Part shown: positions 12,462 through 21,967 of the stretch, in pieces
Position numbering within the stretch: the first letter of the stretch is position 1
Layout: each line of letters opens with the position of its first letter
Source of the DNA: JACVRW01 sp963814095
GTDB lineage: Bacteria; Actinomycetota; Thermoleophilia; Solirubrobacterales; Thermoleophilaceae
Assembly: GCA_963814095.1 (NCBI GenBank)
Contig: CAWFBT010000028.1
Coordinates: forward strand, 1-64,000
Reading direction: 5' to 3'
Length of the DNA: 64,000 nucleotides
Notes under the pieces: generated by a model
The model's input: only the letters and a program-made list of their open reading frames with translations
Told to the model about the DNA's origin: nothing
The model's database searches: none
Translations under genes and position numbers: made by a program

Positions 12462-13058
12462 ATGGCCCAGCCAGGGCAGTCCACGGCGGCGCGGCCGACT
12501 GCGCGCGAGCGCATTCTCGACAGCGCGTACGAGCTCTTCAGCCGGCACGGCATACGCGCGGTGGGCATAGACAGGATCATCGAGTCGTCCGGAGTGGCGA
12601 AGATGAGCCTGTACCGGAACTTCGAGTCGAAGGACGCGCTCGTGCTGGCGTTCCTCGAGCGCCGCGAGGAGCGCTGGACCAAGGAGTGGCTCGTCGCCGA
12701 GGCGACCGCGCGCGGCGAGACCGGCACCGAGCGGCTGCTCGCCATCTTCGACGTCTTCGGCGAGTGGTTCGCGCGCGACGACTTCGAGGGCTGCGCCTTC
12801 GTGAACGTGCTGCTCGAGTTCGACGACGCGCTGCATCCGATCCGGCTGGCGAGCGTCGAGCACCTCGCGAACATCCGCGGCTTCGTGAGCGAGTTCGCCG
12901 AGCAGGCGGGGGCACGCGATCCCGACGCCCTCGCCCGCCAGTGGCACATCCTCATGAAGGGCTCCATCGTCTCCGCCGGGGAAGGCGACCGCGAGGCGGC
13001 CACCCGGGCCCGCGCGCTCGGCGAGCTTCTGCTCGAGCGCGAGGGTCTACTCGGGTAA
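12462..13058 (+). CDS. TetR/AcrR-family transcriptional regulator
   Basis: A 198-residue regulator. The N-terminal helix-turn-helix is complete (ARERILDSAYELFSRHGIRAVGIDRI, then SGVAKMSLYRNFESKDALV). The ligand-binding domain contains a conserved-looking FEGCAFVNVLLEF segment with one Cys. Ligand unknown. The gene is convergent with the MetE-like gene. A palindrome in the metE-like/lysE divergent promoter is the best candidate for its operator, making those two genes its likely targets (inference). Confidence 0.87.
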   Translation: MAQPGQSTAARPTARERILDSAYELFSRHGIRAVGIDRIIESSGVAKMSLYRNFESKDALVLAFLERREERWTKEWLVAEATARGETGTERLLAIFDVFGEWFARDDFEGCAFVNVLLEFDDALHPIRLASVEHLANIRGFVSEFAEQAGARDPDALARQWHILMKGSIVSAGEGDREAATRARALGELLLEREGLLG

Positions 13059-13099
13059 CCGCCCCCACGGTCAGGCCCGACGCCGGGCGCTCACCCCCA

Positions 13100-14242
13100 T
13101 CAAACCCCGAGCGCCTCGGACGCCATCTGGGCCCCGTTGAGCCTCGCCGAGATCTTCTGCATTGCAACGTCCCGGGCGAAGTCAGGCGACCCATGCTTCG
13201 GCTTCTCGTCGCGGCTGAACGGCGAGAAGCCACAGTCGTCGGTGGCGCCGAGGTTCTCGGCGCCGATGTGCTCCGCGGCTCTGACCAGATCGTCCCGGAC
13301 CTGCTCCGGCGTCTCGACCTCCGGGGTCAGCGGGTTGATCACGCCCATGAAGCACTTCTGCGAGACCCCGTTCGCGTCGTCGCGCCGGTGCTCGCCACAT
13401 AGCTTGTAGACCTTCTCCTTGTCCTCCTCGCTCGCGCACTGGATGAGGAAGTAGCCCGCGTCGAGGTTGAACATCTTGGTCAGCAGCTTCTCGTAGGGCA
13501 CGTCCTTCGAGTGCACCGAGTCCATGTCGCCGCCGGGGCACGTGTGGATGCCGATGTTCACGCGCTCCTCGCCTGTGAAGCGGTCGAGCACCCGGTTGTT
13601 CAGGTCGATGAACTCGCCCAGCATGTCCTTGCCGGTCCACGGGTTGCGCGCGTCGTTCTTGTTCGCCAGCCGGCCCTCGGTGAAGTCGACCGACACACGC
13701 ACGGCGCCCGCGTCGAAGCAGCCACGGATGTCCTTCTCGACCTCGTCGCACAGGTCGGCGAGGAACTGGTCGCGCGAATAGCCGTCGACCTCGCCCTCGA
13801 GCGGGTAGAGGAGCATCAGCATCGAGGGGGCGATCACGGCCTGCTTCACGTCGTGGCTCGCGATCTCCTTGTTCTTCTTGACGAACTCCGAGGCGAAGGT
13901 CTTGTACCTGAAGGGCCCGCCGGTGAGGCGCGGCAGCTGGCGGTGGTGACCGTCGTCGAAGATCGCGAAGTACTGACCGTCGCCCGCGAGATTGTCAGCC
14001 AGACCGGTGCCCGCAAGCGTGTCCGTGATCGGATAGGTCGCGAAGCTCGACTCGCGCTGCTCCCCGTCGGTGACGATCGGCTCGCCGGTCGCCTCGAGGC
14101 GCTTGATCGAGTCCTCCGCAGCGGCGTCCTGCTCCTGTTGGAGCTGCTCCCAGCTGATCTTCCCCTCGTCGTAGTCGGCGTAGGCCTCCTGGAGCTTCAT
14201 CGGGCGCGGCAGCGAGCCGACGAGCTCAGTGGGGATCGGCAT
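13100..14242 (-). CDS. MetE-like cobalamin-independent methyltransferase (C-terminal catalytic type)
   Basis: A 380-residue protein of the MetE/UROD barrel family without the duplicated N-terminal half of full MetE. It opens with VGSLPRP. Zinc-ligand positions are visible as HTCPGGD, IQCASEE and DDCGFSPF. Relatives transfer methyl groups to thiols such as homocysteine, but the methyl donor is not certain for the short forms. The ATG at 14242 follows a purine-rich GGAGAGGAAA. It is divergent from a LysE exporter with a shared palindromic operator, which could couple sulfur or amino-acid metabolism to export. Confidence 0.78.
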   Translation of the reverse strand: MPIPTELVGSLPRPMKLQEAYADYDEGKISWEQLQQEQDAAAEDSIKRLEATGEPIVTDGEQRESSFATYPITDTLAGTGLADNLAGDGQYFAIFDDGHHRQLPRLTGGPFRYKTFASEFVKKNKEIASHDVKQAVIAPSMLMLLYPLEGEVDGYSRDQFLADLCDEVEKDIRGCFDAGAVRVSVDFTEGRLANKNDARNPWTGKDMLGEFIDLNNRVLDRFTGEERVNIGIHTCPGGDMDSVHSKDVPYEKLLTKMFNLDAGYFLIQCASEEDKEKVYKLCGEHRRDDANGVSQKCFMGVINPLTPEVETPEQVRDDLVRAAEHIGAENLGATDDCGFSPFSRDEKPKHGSPDFARDVAMQKISARLNGAQMASEALGV

Positions 14243-14272
14243 CGATTTCCTCTCCTCCGTCGCCTGCGAGAC

Positions 14273-14282
14273 AGACCGGTCT
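14273..14282. promoter_or_regulatory. Candidate TetR operator palindrome
   Basis: AGACCGGTCT is a perfect 10-bp palindrome in the 87-bp gap between divergent metE-like and lysE genes. It lies just downstream of the putative -10 of the metE-like promoter, where a repressor would block transcription. Flanking bases extend the symmetry imperfectly by two more positions. AGACC...GGTCT half-sites are typical of several TetR-family repressors. Confidence 0.5.
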
Positions 14283-14289
14283 TTCCGGC

Positions 14290-14320
14290 ACGCTACTCCG
14301 CTTCGGTCGACAGGCGTCAA
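14290..14320 (-). promoter_or_regulatory. Candidate promoter of the MetE-like gene
   Basis: Reading the minus strand, TTGACG (14315-14320) is followed after 19 bp by TAGCGT (14290-14295). The -35 is good and the spacing is long. The operator palindrome starts 7 bp beyond the -10. Confidence 0.38.
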
Positions 14321-14329
14321 GCTGGGGCG

Positions 14330-14944
14330 GTGTCGGCACCGGCCACACTCCTCTCGGTAGCCGTGGTGCACTGGATCGCGATGGCCTCGCCGGGCCCGAA
14401 CGTGCTGCTCGTCGCGCAGACCGCGATGTCGCGCTCGCGCCGCGACGCGCTTGCGGCGGCCGCCGGAATCGCCACCGGCGCCTTTCTGCTGTCCGCGGCC
14501 GCCGCGCTCGGCCTGGGGCTGGTCGTGGAGAGCGCGACGTGGGTCCGCCCGCTGCTGCAGCTGGCCGGCGGCGCGTATCTGATCTACCTGGGCGTGCAGA
14601 CCTGGCGATCCGCCGACCGCGCCGGGAAGCTCGAAGAGGCGCCCCCGGGCCCGCTCGGGCGGCAATACCGGCGCGGGCTGTTCACCAATCTGAGCAACCC
14701 GAAGGCACTCGTGTTCTTCGGCAGCGTGATCGCGCCGACGCTCGACGTCGCCAACTCAGGCTGGGTCGGGCTCGCGGCCGTGGGAGTGATCACGGTGGAC
14801 GCACTCGTGTGGCACGCGCTGCTGGCGGTCGGCTTCGCGCGGCCGGCTGTGCAGCGGCGCTACCTCAGCGCCAAGCGAGTCGTCGACCGGGTCGTCGGAG
14901 GCCTGCTCGCGCTGATCGGGGCGCGGCTCGCGTGGACCGCGTGA
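14330..14944 (+). CDS. LysE/RhtB-family amino-acid exporter
   Basis: A 204-residue integral membrane protein with about six hydrophobic segments. It has the LysE hallmarks ASPGPNVLLVAQTA near residue 15, then GAYLIYLGVQTWRS and FTNLSNPKALVFFGSV. Family members export amino acids such as lysine, threonine or homoserine. The frame is open far upstream, but the GTG at 14330 gives the standard length and topology. It diverges from the MetE-like gene with a shared palindromic site, so both are probably controlled together. Confidence 0.85.
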   Translation: MSAPATLLSVAVVHWIAMASPGPNVLLVAQTAMSRSRRDALAAAAGIATGAFLLSAAAALGLGLVVESATWVRPLLQLAGGAYLIYLGVQTWRSADRAGKLEEAPPGPLGRQYRRGLFTNLSNPKALVFFGSVIAPTLDVANSGWVGLAAVGVITVDALVWHALLAVGFARPAVQRRYLSAKRVVDRVVGGLLALIGARLAWTA

Positions 14945-14954
14945 TACGGCAGGA

Positions 14955-16220
<1,266 letters not shown>

Positions 16221-16279
16221 CGGGCGAGAAGGGTACACACGGGATCGCGCTCGTCCCGAACTGCTAGAAGCTTGCTGCA

Positions 16280-16933
16280 GTGGACAGGCGGACACTGGGA
16301 TACGCAGCGGCGGTGGTCGTCGTCTTCGCGCTGATCGTCGGCGGGGCGCTTGCGCTGGGCGGGGACGACGACGATGAGCCGCGCGAGGCTGCGGCGCCAC
16401 CCGCAACGACCGCGGAGGGCTCCACGGCAGCTGAGGCGGAGCGCACCGAGACACATGCGCAGCCAGACGACGGGCGGGACGGGGGCGCAACCGTGGAGGA
16501 GCCCGCCGCCGAGCCCGCGCCGGACCCCGAGCCCGCCCCCGCCCCAGCCGCCGAGCCGGCCCGCTACGTGCCCTTCTCGGCGAGCAGCGGCGACTGGCAG
16601 GCCGAGCTGCCGTCCGGGAACGGCTGGCAGCGGCCCGCCGAGCGCCAGCTGGGCGGCGGGCGCCGCATCAGGGTCACCGTTCGCGGTCCCGAGGGAGCGG
16701 CGCTCGTCATCGACCACACCCCGGCCGCACCGGCTCGCTTTGGAAGCAAGTACCGGTCAAGCCGCGAGCTGCCTCAGGCCTCGGTCGGGTCGATGACCGA
16801 GTACCGGCTGAGCGACGACGCCGTCGGATACGTCATGCGCGCCGGTGACGGCGGCTTTCGGGTGTTCGCAACCGGCGTCGACGGCCCGGTCGCTCGCCGC
16901 GTGGCGGACTCGCTCAGCTTCGTGGACCTCTAG
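16280..16933 (+). CDS. Membrane-anchored protein with acidic Pro/Ala-rich linker
   Basis: A 217-residue protein of unknown function. One N-terminal membrane segment (GYAAAVVVVFALIVGGALALGG) is followed by a DDDDE cluster, then a Pro/Ala/Glu linker with a PEPAPAPA stretch to about residue 95. A small extracytoplasmic domain follows, FSASSGDWQAELPSGNGW through RVADSLSFVDL. This is the layout of a surface protein on a flexible stalk. It diverges from metK and ends against the HAD gene. No family recognised. Confidence 0.7.
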   Translation: MDRRTLGYAAAVVVVFALIVGGALALGGDDDDEPREAAAPPATTAEGSTAAEAERTETHAQPDDGRDGGATVEEPAAEPAPDPEPAPAPAAEPARYVPFSASSGDWQAELPSGNGWQRPAERQLGGGRRIRVTVRGPEGAALVIDHTPAAPARFGSKYRSSRELPQASVGSMTEYRLSDDAVGYVMRAGDGGFRVFATGVDGPVARRVADSLSFVDL

Positions 16934-16935
16934 CG

Positions 16936-17769
16936 CTAGGACTTCTGGGTCATCGCCCAGATGCCGAAGACGAGCAGGGCGATGCACAGGATCCCCGCGA
17001 CCACGGCCACCGCCATCCAGGCGTTGCGGGCGACAGCCGCCTCGCCCTCCTGCTGCCCGCGGTCGACGGCAAACAGGAGCTCGGGTAACAGAATGGTCAC
17101 AGCGCAGGCCCTGCGCGCCTGAGCCTGCTCGACGAGCTCGGGCGTCAGCTCGTGGAGCGAGCCGATCTGCACGTCGGCGCCCGCCAGCTCCTCCTCGCCC
17201 GGCGGGTAGTGAGGGTTCGGCAATGCGATCACCGCCATCGCGGCGGCGCGCGCCGCCTTGATGCCGTTCGTCGAGTCCTCGACGGCCACGCACGCTTCCG
17301 GCGCCACCGCGAGCCGGCGCGCGGCCTCGAGGTAGACGTCCGGGTTGGGCTTCCCGCGCGCGACCTCCTCGGACGAGAGCGTGACGGCGAACAGCCTGGC
17401 GAGCCCGGACAGCTCCAGGAACAGGTCGATGATCTCTCGGTTCGACGAAGACGCGAGCCCGAGCGGCCAGCGCCCGGCGAGCCGCTCGACCGCCTCGACC
17501 GCGCCGTCGATCAGCGGGAGCCGCTCGCGATAGATCTGCTCGAGGCGCGCCACGACCGCGTCCGAGATCGCCGCGGGCTCGAGGTCGACGCCGAGCTCGT
17601 CGTGCAGGTAGGCCGACCACTCGGGCGAGCTCATGCCCATCATGTCGTGGGGTGCCTCCTCGCGCCAGCTCCCGTCGCGCTCGCGCACCAGCTCCTCCTT
17701 GGCCTCATTCCAGACCTGCTCGGAGTCGAGCAGCACGCCGTCGAGGTCGAACACGACGGCGGCCGTCAT
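16936..17769 (-). CDS. HAD-superfamily phosphatase, read through into a single-TM tail
   Basis: HAD subfamily IA hydrolase: FDLDGVLLDSE (nucleophile Asp), GLASSSNREI (Ser/Thr motif), ARGKPNPDVYLEAA (Lys motif) and VEDSTNGIKAA (acidic motif); the fold is complete by about residue 223. The frame then runs on for about 54 residues ending in a membrane segment (MAVAVVAGILCIALLVFGIW), unusual for this family. Removing one base of the GGG opposite 17109-17111 gives a stop at 17097-17099 that overlaps a GTG at 17100. So it may be two genes: a 223-residue phosphatase and a 54-residue membrane protein at 16936-17100. Confidence 0.78.
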   Translation of the reverse strand: MTAAVVFDLDGVLLDSEQVWNEAKEELVRERDGSWREEAPHDMMGMSSPEWSAYLHDELGVDLEPAAISDAVVARLEQIYRERLPLIDGAVEAVERLAGRWPLGLASSSNREIIDLFLELSGLARLFAVTLSSEEVARGKPNPDVYLEAARRLAVAPEACVAVEDSTNGIKAARAAAMAVIALPNPHYPPGEEELAGADVQIGSLHELTPELVEQAQARRACAVTILLPELLFAVDRGQQEGEAAVARNAWMAVAVVAGILCIALLVFGIWAMTQKS

Positions 17770-19067
17770 GAGCGCCCGCTGCTCGTCTTGAAGTCGATCA
17801 CGAGCGGCACGCCCTGGAGCTGGTAGCGGTCGCGCAGCCGGTTCTCGAGGAAGAACGCGTAGTCGCGTGTGACGCGGCTGCGGTCGTTCACCTGCACCGC
17901 GAAGCGCGGCGGGCCCGTCTCGAACTGGGCCATGTAGTACATCCGCAGGCGCTTGCCGCGCACAGACGGCGGCTCGCGCGTCACCTGCAGGTCGCCGAGG
18001 AAGCGGTTGAGCTCGGACGTCGCGATGTGCTGCTGGGCGCTGTCGGCCACGCGCAGCGCCTCGGCGACGAGCCGCTTCATGCCGCGGCCCGTCTTCGCCG
18101 ACACGGCCAGCACCGCCGGGCGCTGGCGCAGCTTGCGCGTGGTGCGCGCCTTCGCGTCCTCGAGGTCGGTGTCGGTCACATCCCATTTGTTGAGCGCCAG
18201 CACGGTCGCGCACTTGCTCTTCATCGCGAGCTCGGCCGCGCTCAGGTCCTCGGAGGTCACGCCCTCGCTCGCGTCGCAGACGACGATCGCGACGTCGGCG
18301 CGCTCGGCGGCCTGCTCGGAGCGCAGCTGCGCGTAGTAGTCGACCGTGCCCGCGACCTTCGTCCGCCGCCGCAGGCCCGCGGTGTCGACCAGGGTGACCG
18401 GCCGGCCGTCGAACTCGATGCGCGTGTCGATGGAGTCGCGCGTGGTTCCGGCGACCGGCGTGACGATCACGCGCTCCTCGCCGAGCAGGCGGTTGACGAG
18501 CGACGACTTGCCCACGTTCGGGCGGCCGATCAGCGCGAGCCGGGTCGGCTCCTCGACCTCCGCCTCGCGGCGCGGCAGCCGCTCGACGATCGTGTCGAGC
18601 AGGTCGCCCGTGCCGAGGCCCTGCGTCGCCGACACGGCGATCGGGTCGCCCAGCCCCAGTCCGTAGAACTCGGCGGCGAGCCCCGCCTGACGGGCGTCGT
18701 CGACCTTGTTGGCGGCCACGACCACCGGCACGGGCCCGCCGCGCAGCTCGCGCGCCAGCTCCTCGTCGCCCGGCCGCAGGCCCGTGCGCGCATCGACCAC
18801 GAGCAGCGCGAGGTCGGCGCCCTCGACCGCGATCAGCGCCTGGCGGCGGATCTCGTCGGCCATCTCGTGCTCGCCGGCGAGATCGACTCCGCCGGTGTCG
18901 ATCAGCGTGAAGGCGAGCCCGTTCCAGTCGGCGTCGATCTCCTTGCGGTCGCGCGTCACGCCCGCCTGCTCGTGCACCACGGCCGCGCGCGTCCCGCTGA
19001 GCCGGTTCACGAGGGTCGACTTGCCGACGTTCGGATAGCCGACGACCGCGACGGTCGGGCGCCTCAC
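17766..19067 (-). CDS. der: Ribosome biogenesis GTPase Der (EngA)
   Basis: A 433-residue tandem GTPase needed for 50S subunit assembly. The first G domain has GYPNVGKST near residue 8, and the second has GRPNVGKSS near 181. Each has its DTGG/DTAG switch and an NKxD motif (ANKVDD, LNKWDV). A KH-like C-terminal domain ends the protein. The GTG start at 19067 overlaps the cmk stop (GTGA), so cmk and der are translationally coupled, as in many bacteria. The upstream in-frame extension was rejected because it lies within cmk. Confidence 0.95.
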   Translation of the reverse strand: MRRPTVAVVGYPNVGKSTLVNRLSGTRAAVVHEQAGVTRDRKEIDADWNGLAFTLIDTGGVDLAGEHEMADEIRRQALIAVEGADLALLVVDARTGLRPGDEELARELRGGPVPVVVAANKVDDARQAGLAAEFYGLGLGDPIAVSATQGLGTGDLLDTIVERLPRREAEVEEPTRLALIGRPNVGKSSLVNRLLGEERVIVTPVAGTTRDSIDTRIEFDGRPVTLVDTAGLRRRTKVAGTVDYYAQLRSEQAAERADVAIVVCDASEGVTSEDLSAAELAMKSKCATVLALNKWDVTDTDLEDAKARTTRKLRQRPAVLAVSAKTGRGMKRLVAEALRVADSAQQHIATSELNRFLGDLQVTREPPSVRGKRLRMYYMAQFETGPPRFAVQVNDRSRVTRDYAFFLENRLRDRYQLQGVPLVIDFKTSSGRS

Positions 19068-19675
19068 CGCGCCCGCTCCACCAGCTCGACGATGCGGGCG
19101 ACCACGTCGTCGATCGTTAGCCCGGTGGTGTCGAGCTCGACCGCGCCTGGTGCGATCGCGAGCGGCGAGTACTCGCGCGACGCGTCCTGGGCGTCGCGCA
19201 GGGCCTGGTCGCGCAGCACCGTGTCCACATCGGCGCCCAGCTCCTCCGCGCGCCGGCGCGCGCGCTCCCCGGCCCCCGCCGTGAGGAAGACCTTCACGGG
19301 AGCATCCGGGGCGACCACCGTGCCGATGTCGCGACCCTCGGCGACCCAATCGCCGCCGCGCAGCAGGTCGCGCTGCTTTTCGACGAGCGCCGCGCGCACC
19401 GCCGGGTTGGTGGCCACCTTCGAGGCTGCCTCGGAGACCTCCGGGGCACGGATCGCGTCCGTCACGTCCTCGCCGTTCGCGATCACGCGCTCGCCCAGCT
19501 CTATCTGCAGGTCCTGCGCCTCCTGCGAGGCGGCGCCGCCGTGGCGGATCGTCAGCAGGCCAACCGTCCGGTACATGGCACCCGAATCGAGGTAGGTGTA
19601 GCCGAGCGCCCGCGCCAGGGCGCGCGCGACTGTGCTCTTCCCCGCGCCGGCGGGCCCGTCGATCGCGACGATCAT
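19064..19675 (-). CDS. cmk: Cytidylate kinase
   Basis: A 203-residue (d)CMP kinase. It starts at IVAIDGPAGAGKST (P-loop) and contains YLDSGAMYR, EGRDIGTVV and a LID-like Arg-rich segment followed by RDARDASRE-type residues (DAQDASREYSPL). It lies between a DUF523/DUF1722 gene and der in the operon that starts with aroF-tyrA-aroA. The aroA-cmk-der order is common. Confidence 0.95.
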   Translation of the reverse strand: MIVAIDGPAGAGKSTVARALARALGYTYLDSGAMYRTVGLLTIRHGGAASQEAQDLQIELGERVIANGEDVTDAIRAPEVSEAASKVATNPAVRAALVEKQRDLLRGGDWVAEGRDIGTVVAPDAPVKVFLTAGAGERARRRAEELGADVDTVLRDQALRDAQDASREYSPLAIAPGAVELDTTGLTIDDVVARIVELVERAR

Positions 19676-19688
19676 GGCCGCTTCGACC

Positions 19689-20639
19689 CTACAGACGGCT
19701 GCGCAGGCCGAGCTCTCGCGGAGCGGGCTCGAGATACACCTGGGCGGCAGCCCATTCCGCCGACGCCGCGCGGATGTGGCGGCGCAGCAACGCGAGCGGC
19801 ACCGCGAGCGGCACGATGCCCTCGCGGTACTCCTCGATGGCGACCTGCAGCTCGGCGCGGTCGTCGCTCGACAGCTCGTCCTTGACGTGCCCGGCGAGGT
19901 GCTCGAGCACGTCCTGATGGCGACCGGGCGTGGCGGGGCGAGCGAGCGCCCGGGCGTGCAGCTCGGCGTAGCGCTGCGGCCAGCTCGGGCGCGCTCGAGC
20001 TCGACCGGCGGTCGCCACGAGCCGGCCGAGCTCGAGCGCAAGCGCCGGATCGTGGACGCGCACGAGCATCTTCTCCGCCGTGTGGAACTCGACGAGCTCG
20101 CGCGGGCCCCAGTCGCCGGCGAGGAAGCTGCGCACGCGGGCGTGCGCGAACACGCGCGCCACGAAGTGCTCGCGCAGGCGCGCGTCGCGCAGGCGGCCCT
20201 CCTCCTCCAGCGGCAGCAGCGGTAGGCGCTCGACCAGCGCGGCCGCGAACAGCCCGCGCCCGACGGCCGCGGGCGAGCCGTTCTCGTCGTAGAGCTTCAC
20301 GCGCTCCATGCCGCACGACGGTGAGCTCTTCTTCAGCACGTAGCCGTCGAGCTCCGCGGCGGCGATCCGCTCGGCTGCGCCCTCGGCCCAGCTGCGCATC
20401 CGCTCCGTCAGGTCCTCGCCCGTGTCGGTCACCACCATGCGCACCTGGTCGGCGCGGCGCTCGAGGCGGAGCGCCGGGCGCGGCACGCCCAGCCCGATTT
20501 CGACCTCCGGGCAGAGCGGCACGAACTCGACGTGGCGGCCGAGCTCCTCGGTGAGGAAGGCGTCGCGCTTGTGACCGCCGTCGTAGCGCACCTGCTCGCC
20601 GAGCAGGCAGGAGGAGATGCCGACGCGGACCGGGCCCAT
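19689..20639 (-). CDS. DUF523-DUF1722 fusion protein (YbgA-like, TudS-type Fe-S domain)
   Basis: A 316-residue two-domain protein. Residues 1-150 are DUF523, with three conserved-looking Cys: GISSCLLG, LCPEVEIGLGVPR and KKSSPSCG. This domain is known from thiouracil desulfurase-type proteins, where the Cys residues hold a [4Fe-4S] cluster. Residues 170-300 are DUF1722 (FHTAEKMLVRVHDP, DVLEHLAGHVKDEL). The fused form resembles E. coli YbgA. It sits between aroA and cmk with short gaps. A sulfur-removal or tRNA/nucleobase salvage role is inferred only from the family. Confidence 0.85.
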   Translation of the reverse strand: MGPVRVGISSCLLGEQVRYDGGHKRDAFLTEELGRHVEFVPLCPEVEIGLGVPRPALRLERRADQVRMVVTDTGEDLTERMRSWAEGAAERIAAAELDGYVLKKSSPSCGMERVKLYDENGSPAAVGRGLFAAALVERLPLLPLEEEGRLRDARLREHFVARVFAHARVRSFLAGDWGPRELVEFHTAEKMLVRVHDPALALELGRLVATAGRARARPSWPQRYAELHARALARPATPGRHQDVLEHLAGHVKDELSSDDRAELQVAIEEYREGIVPLAVPLALLRRHIRAASAEWAAAQVYLEPAPRELGLRSRL

Positions 20640-20662
20640 CGAGTCCGAAGGGTACGTCCGGC

Positions 20663-21967
20663 TCAGGCGAGCGCCCTGATGTCCGCCTCGAAACCCGGGT
20701 AGGAGACCGCGGCCGCGTCCATGCCGATCACCTCGACGCCTTCGAGCGAGGCCAGCCCCGCCACCGCGCCGAGCATGGCGATGCGGTGGTCCCCACGCGA
20801 ATCGATCACGCCGCCGCGCAGCCGGGAGCCGTCGCCGCGCACGACGAAGCCGTCGGCGGTCGCCTCGATGTCGGCGCCAAGGCCGCGCAGCCCGTCGACG
20901 ACGGCTGCGATCCGGTCCGATTCCTTGAGGCGCAGCTCCTCGGCGCCCTGCACGACGGTCTCGCCCTCGGCGTGCGCGCCGAGCAGCGCCACCAGTGTCA
21001 GCTCGTCGATCGCGAGCGGTATCTCCTCCCGCTCGACGACCGTGGCCTCGAGCGGCGCCGAAGCCACGTCCAGCTCGCCCAGCGGCTCGCCCTCGGGGGC
21101 CGCCCCCGGCTCCTCGAGGTCGCCGACGATCACGGCCCCCATCCGCTCCGCTATGCGGAAGAAGCCCGTGCGCGTCCAGTTGAGGCCGACGTCGCGTACG
21201 ACCACGCGCGAACCGCCGACGAGCGTCGCGGCGGCGACGATGAAGGCCGCCGACGACGGGTCGCCGGGCACCACGATCTCGTCGAGCTCGAGCTCGTCGA
21301 CGCTCGACACCGTGAGCCTTCGCCCCTCCTGCTCGAACGGGACGCGCGCGCGTCGCAGCAGCCGCTCGGTGTGGTCACGGCTCGGGGCCGGCTCGCTGAC
21401 GCTGGTCGAGCCCGCCGCCAGCATCCCCGCGATCAGCACGCACGACTTGACCTGGGCGCTCGCCACCGGCAGCTCGTAGTCGATGCCATCGAGCCGCGCG
21501 CCGCGGACCGTCAGGGGCGGCAGCCGCCCGTCGCGCATCTCGAGGTCGGCCCCCATCGCCTGCAGCGGCTCCGCGATCCGGTCGACCGGCCGGCGCCTGA
21601 TCGACTCGTCGCCGTCGAGCGTCCAGCTACGCCCCGGCTGGCCCGCGAGCCAGCCCGGCAGCAACCGCATCAGCGTCCCCGCGTTGCCGACGCCGATCAG
21701 CCCGCCGGTCGCCTCGAGCGGCGCATGCAGGCCGACCCCGCGCAGCAGCAGGCCGCGCTCGCCGTCGTACTCGATGCCGGCGCCGAGCGAGCGCACGGCG
21801 TCGAGCGTCGACATCGTGTCGGCCGAGTCGAGGTAGTTGCGGACCGCGACCGGCTCGTCGCACATCGCCGCGAACAGCGCTGCGCGATGGGAGATCGACT
21901 TGTCGGCGGGCGGCCGGTAGTGGCCACGGAGCGCGCCGGCAGGCTCGAAGCGGACGCTGTCGCTCAC
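20663..21967 (-). CDS. aroA: 3-phosphoshikimate 1-carboxyvinyltransferase (EPSP synthase)
   Basis: A 434-residue enzyme of the shikimate pathway that adds phosphoenolpyruvate to shikimate-3-phosphate. Visible motifs: PPADKSISHRAALFAA (substrate-binding Lys/Ser), GNAGTLMRLLPGWLAG (PEP site; the usual A/G-T-x-x-R pattern), RMGA, and a late DHRIAM with the catalytic Arg/His. The start overlaps the tyrA stop by 4 bp, so aroF-tyrA-aroA are one transcription unit. Confidence 0.96.
   Translation of the reverse strand: MSDSVRFEPAGALRGHYRPPADKSISHRAALFAAMCDEPVAVRNYLDSADTMSTLDAVRSLGAGIEYDGERGLLLRGVGLHAPLEATGGLIGVGNAGTLMRLLPGWLAGQPGRSWTLDGDESIRRRPVDRIAEPLQAMGADLEMRDGRLPPLTVRGARLDGIDYELPVASAQVKSCVLIAGMLAAGSTSVSEPAPSRDHTERLLRRARVPFEQEGRRLTVSSVDELELDEIVVPGDPSSAAFIVAAATLVGGSRVVVRDVGLNWTRTGFFRIAERMGAVIVGDLEEPGAAPEGEPLGELDVASAPLEATVVEREEIPLAIDELTLVALLGAHAEGETVVQGAEELRLKESDRIAAVVDGLRGLGADIEATADGFVVRGDGSRLRGGVIDSRGDHRIAMLGAVAGLASLEGVEVIGMDAAAVSYPGFEADIRALA

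Noticed and set aside
16221..16279. SAM riboswitch upstream of metK
   Set aside because: The 59-bp divergent gap is too short and shows no aptamer-like pairing.
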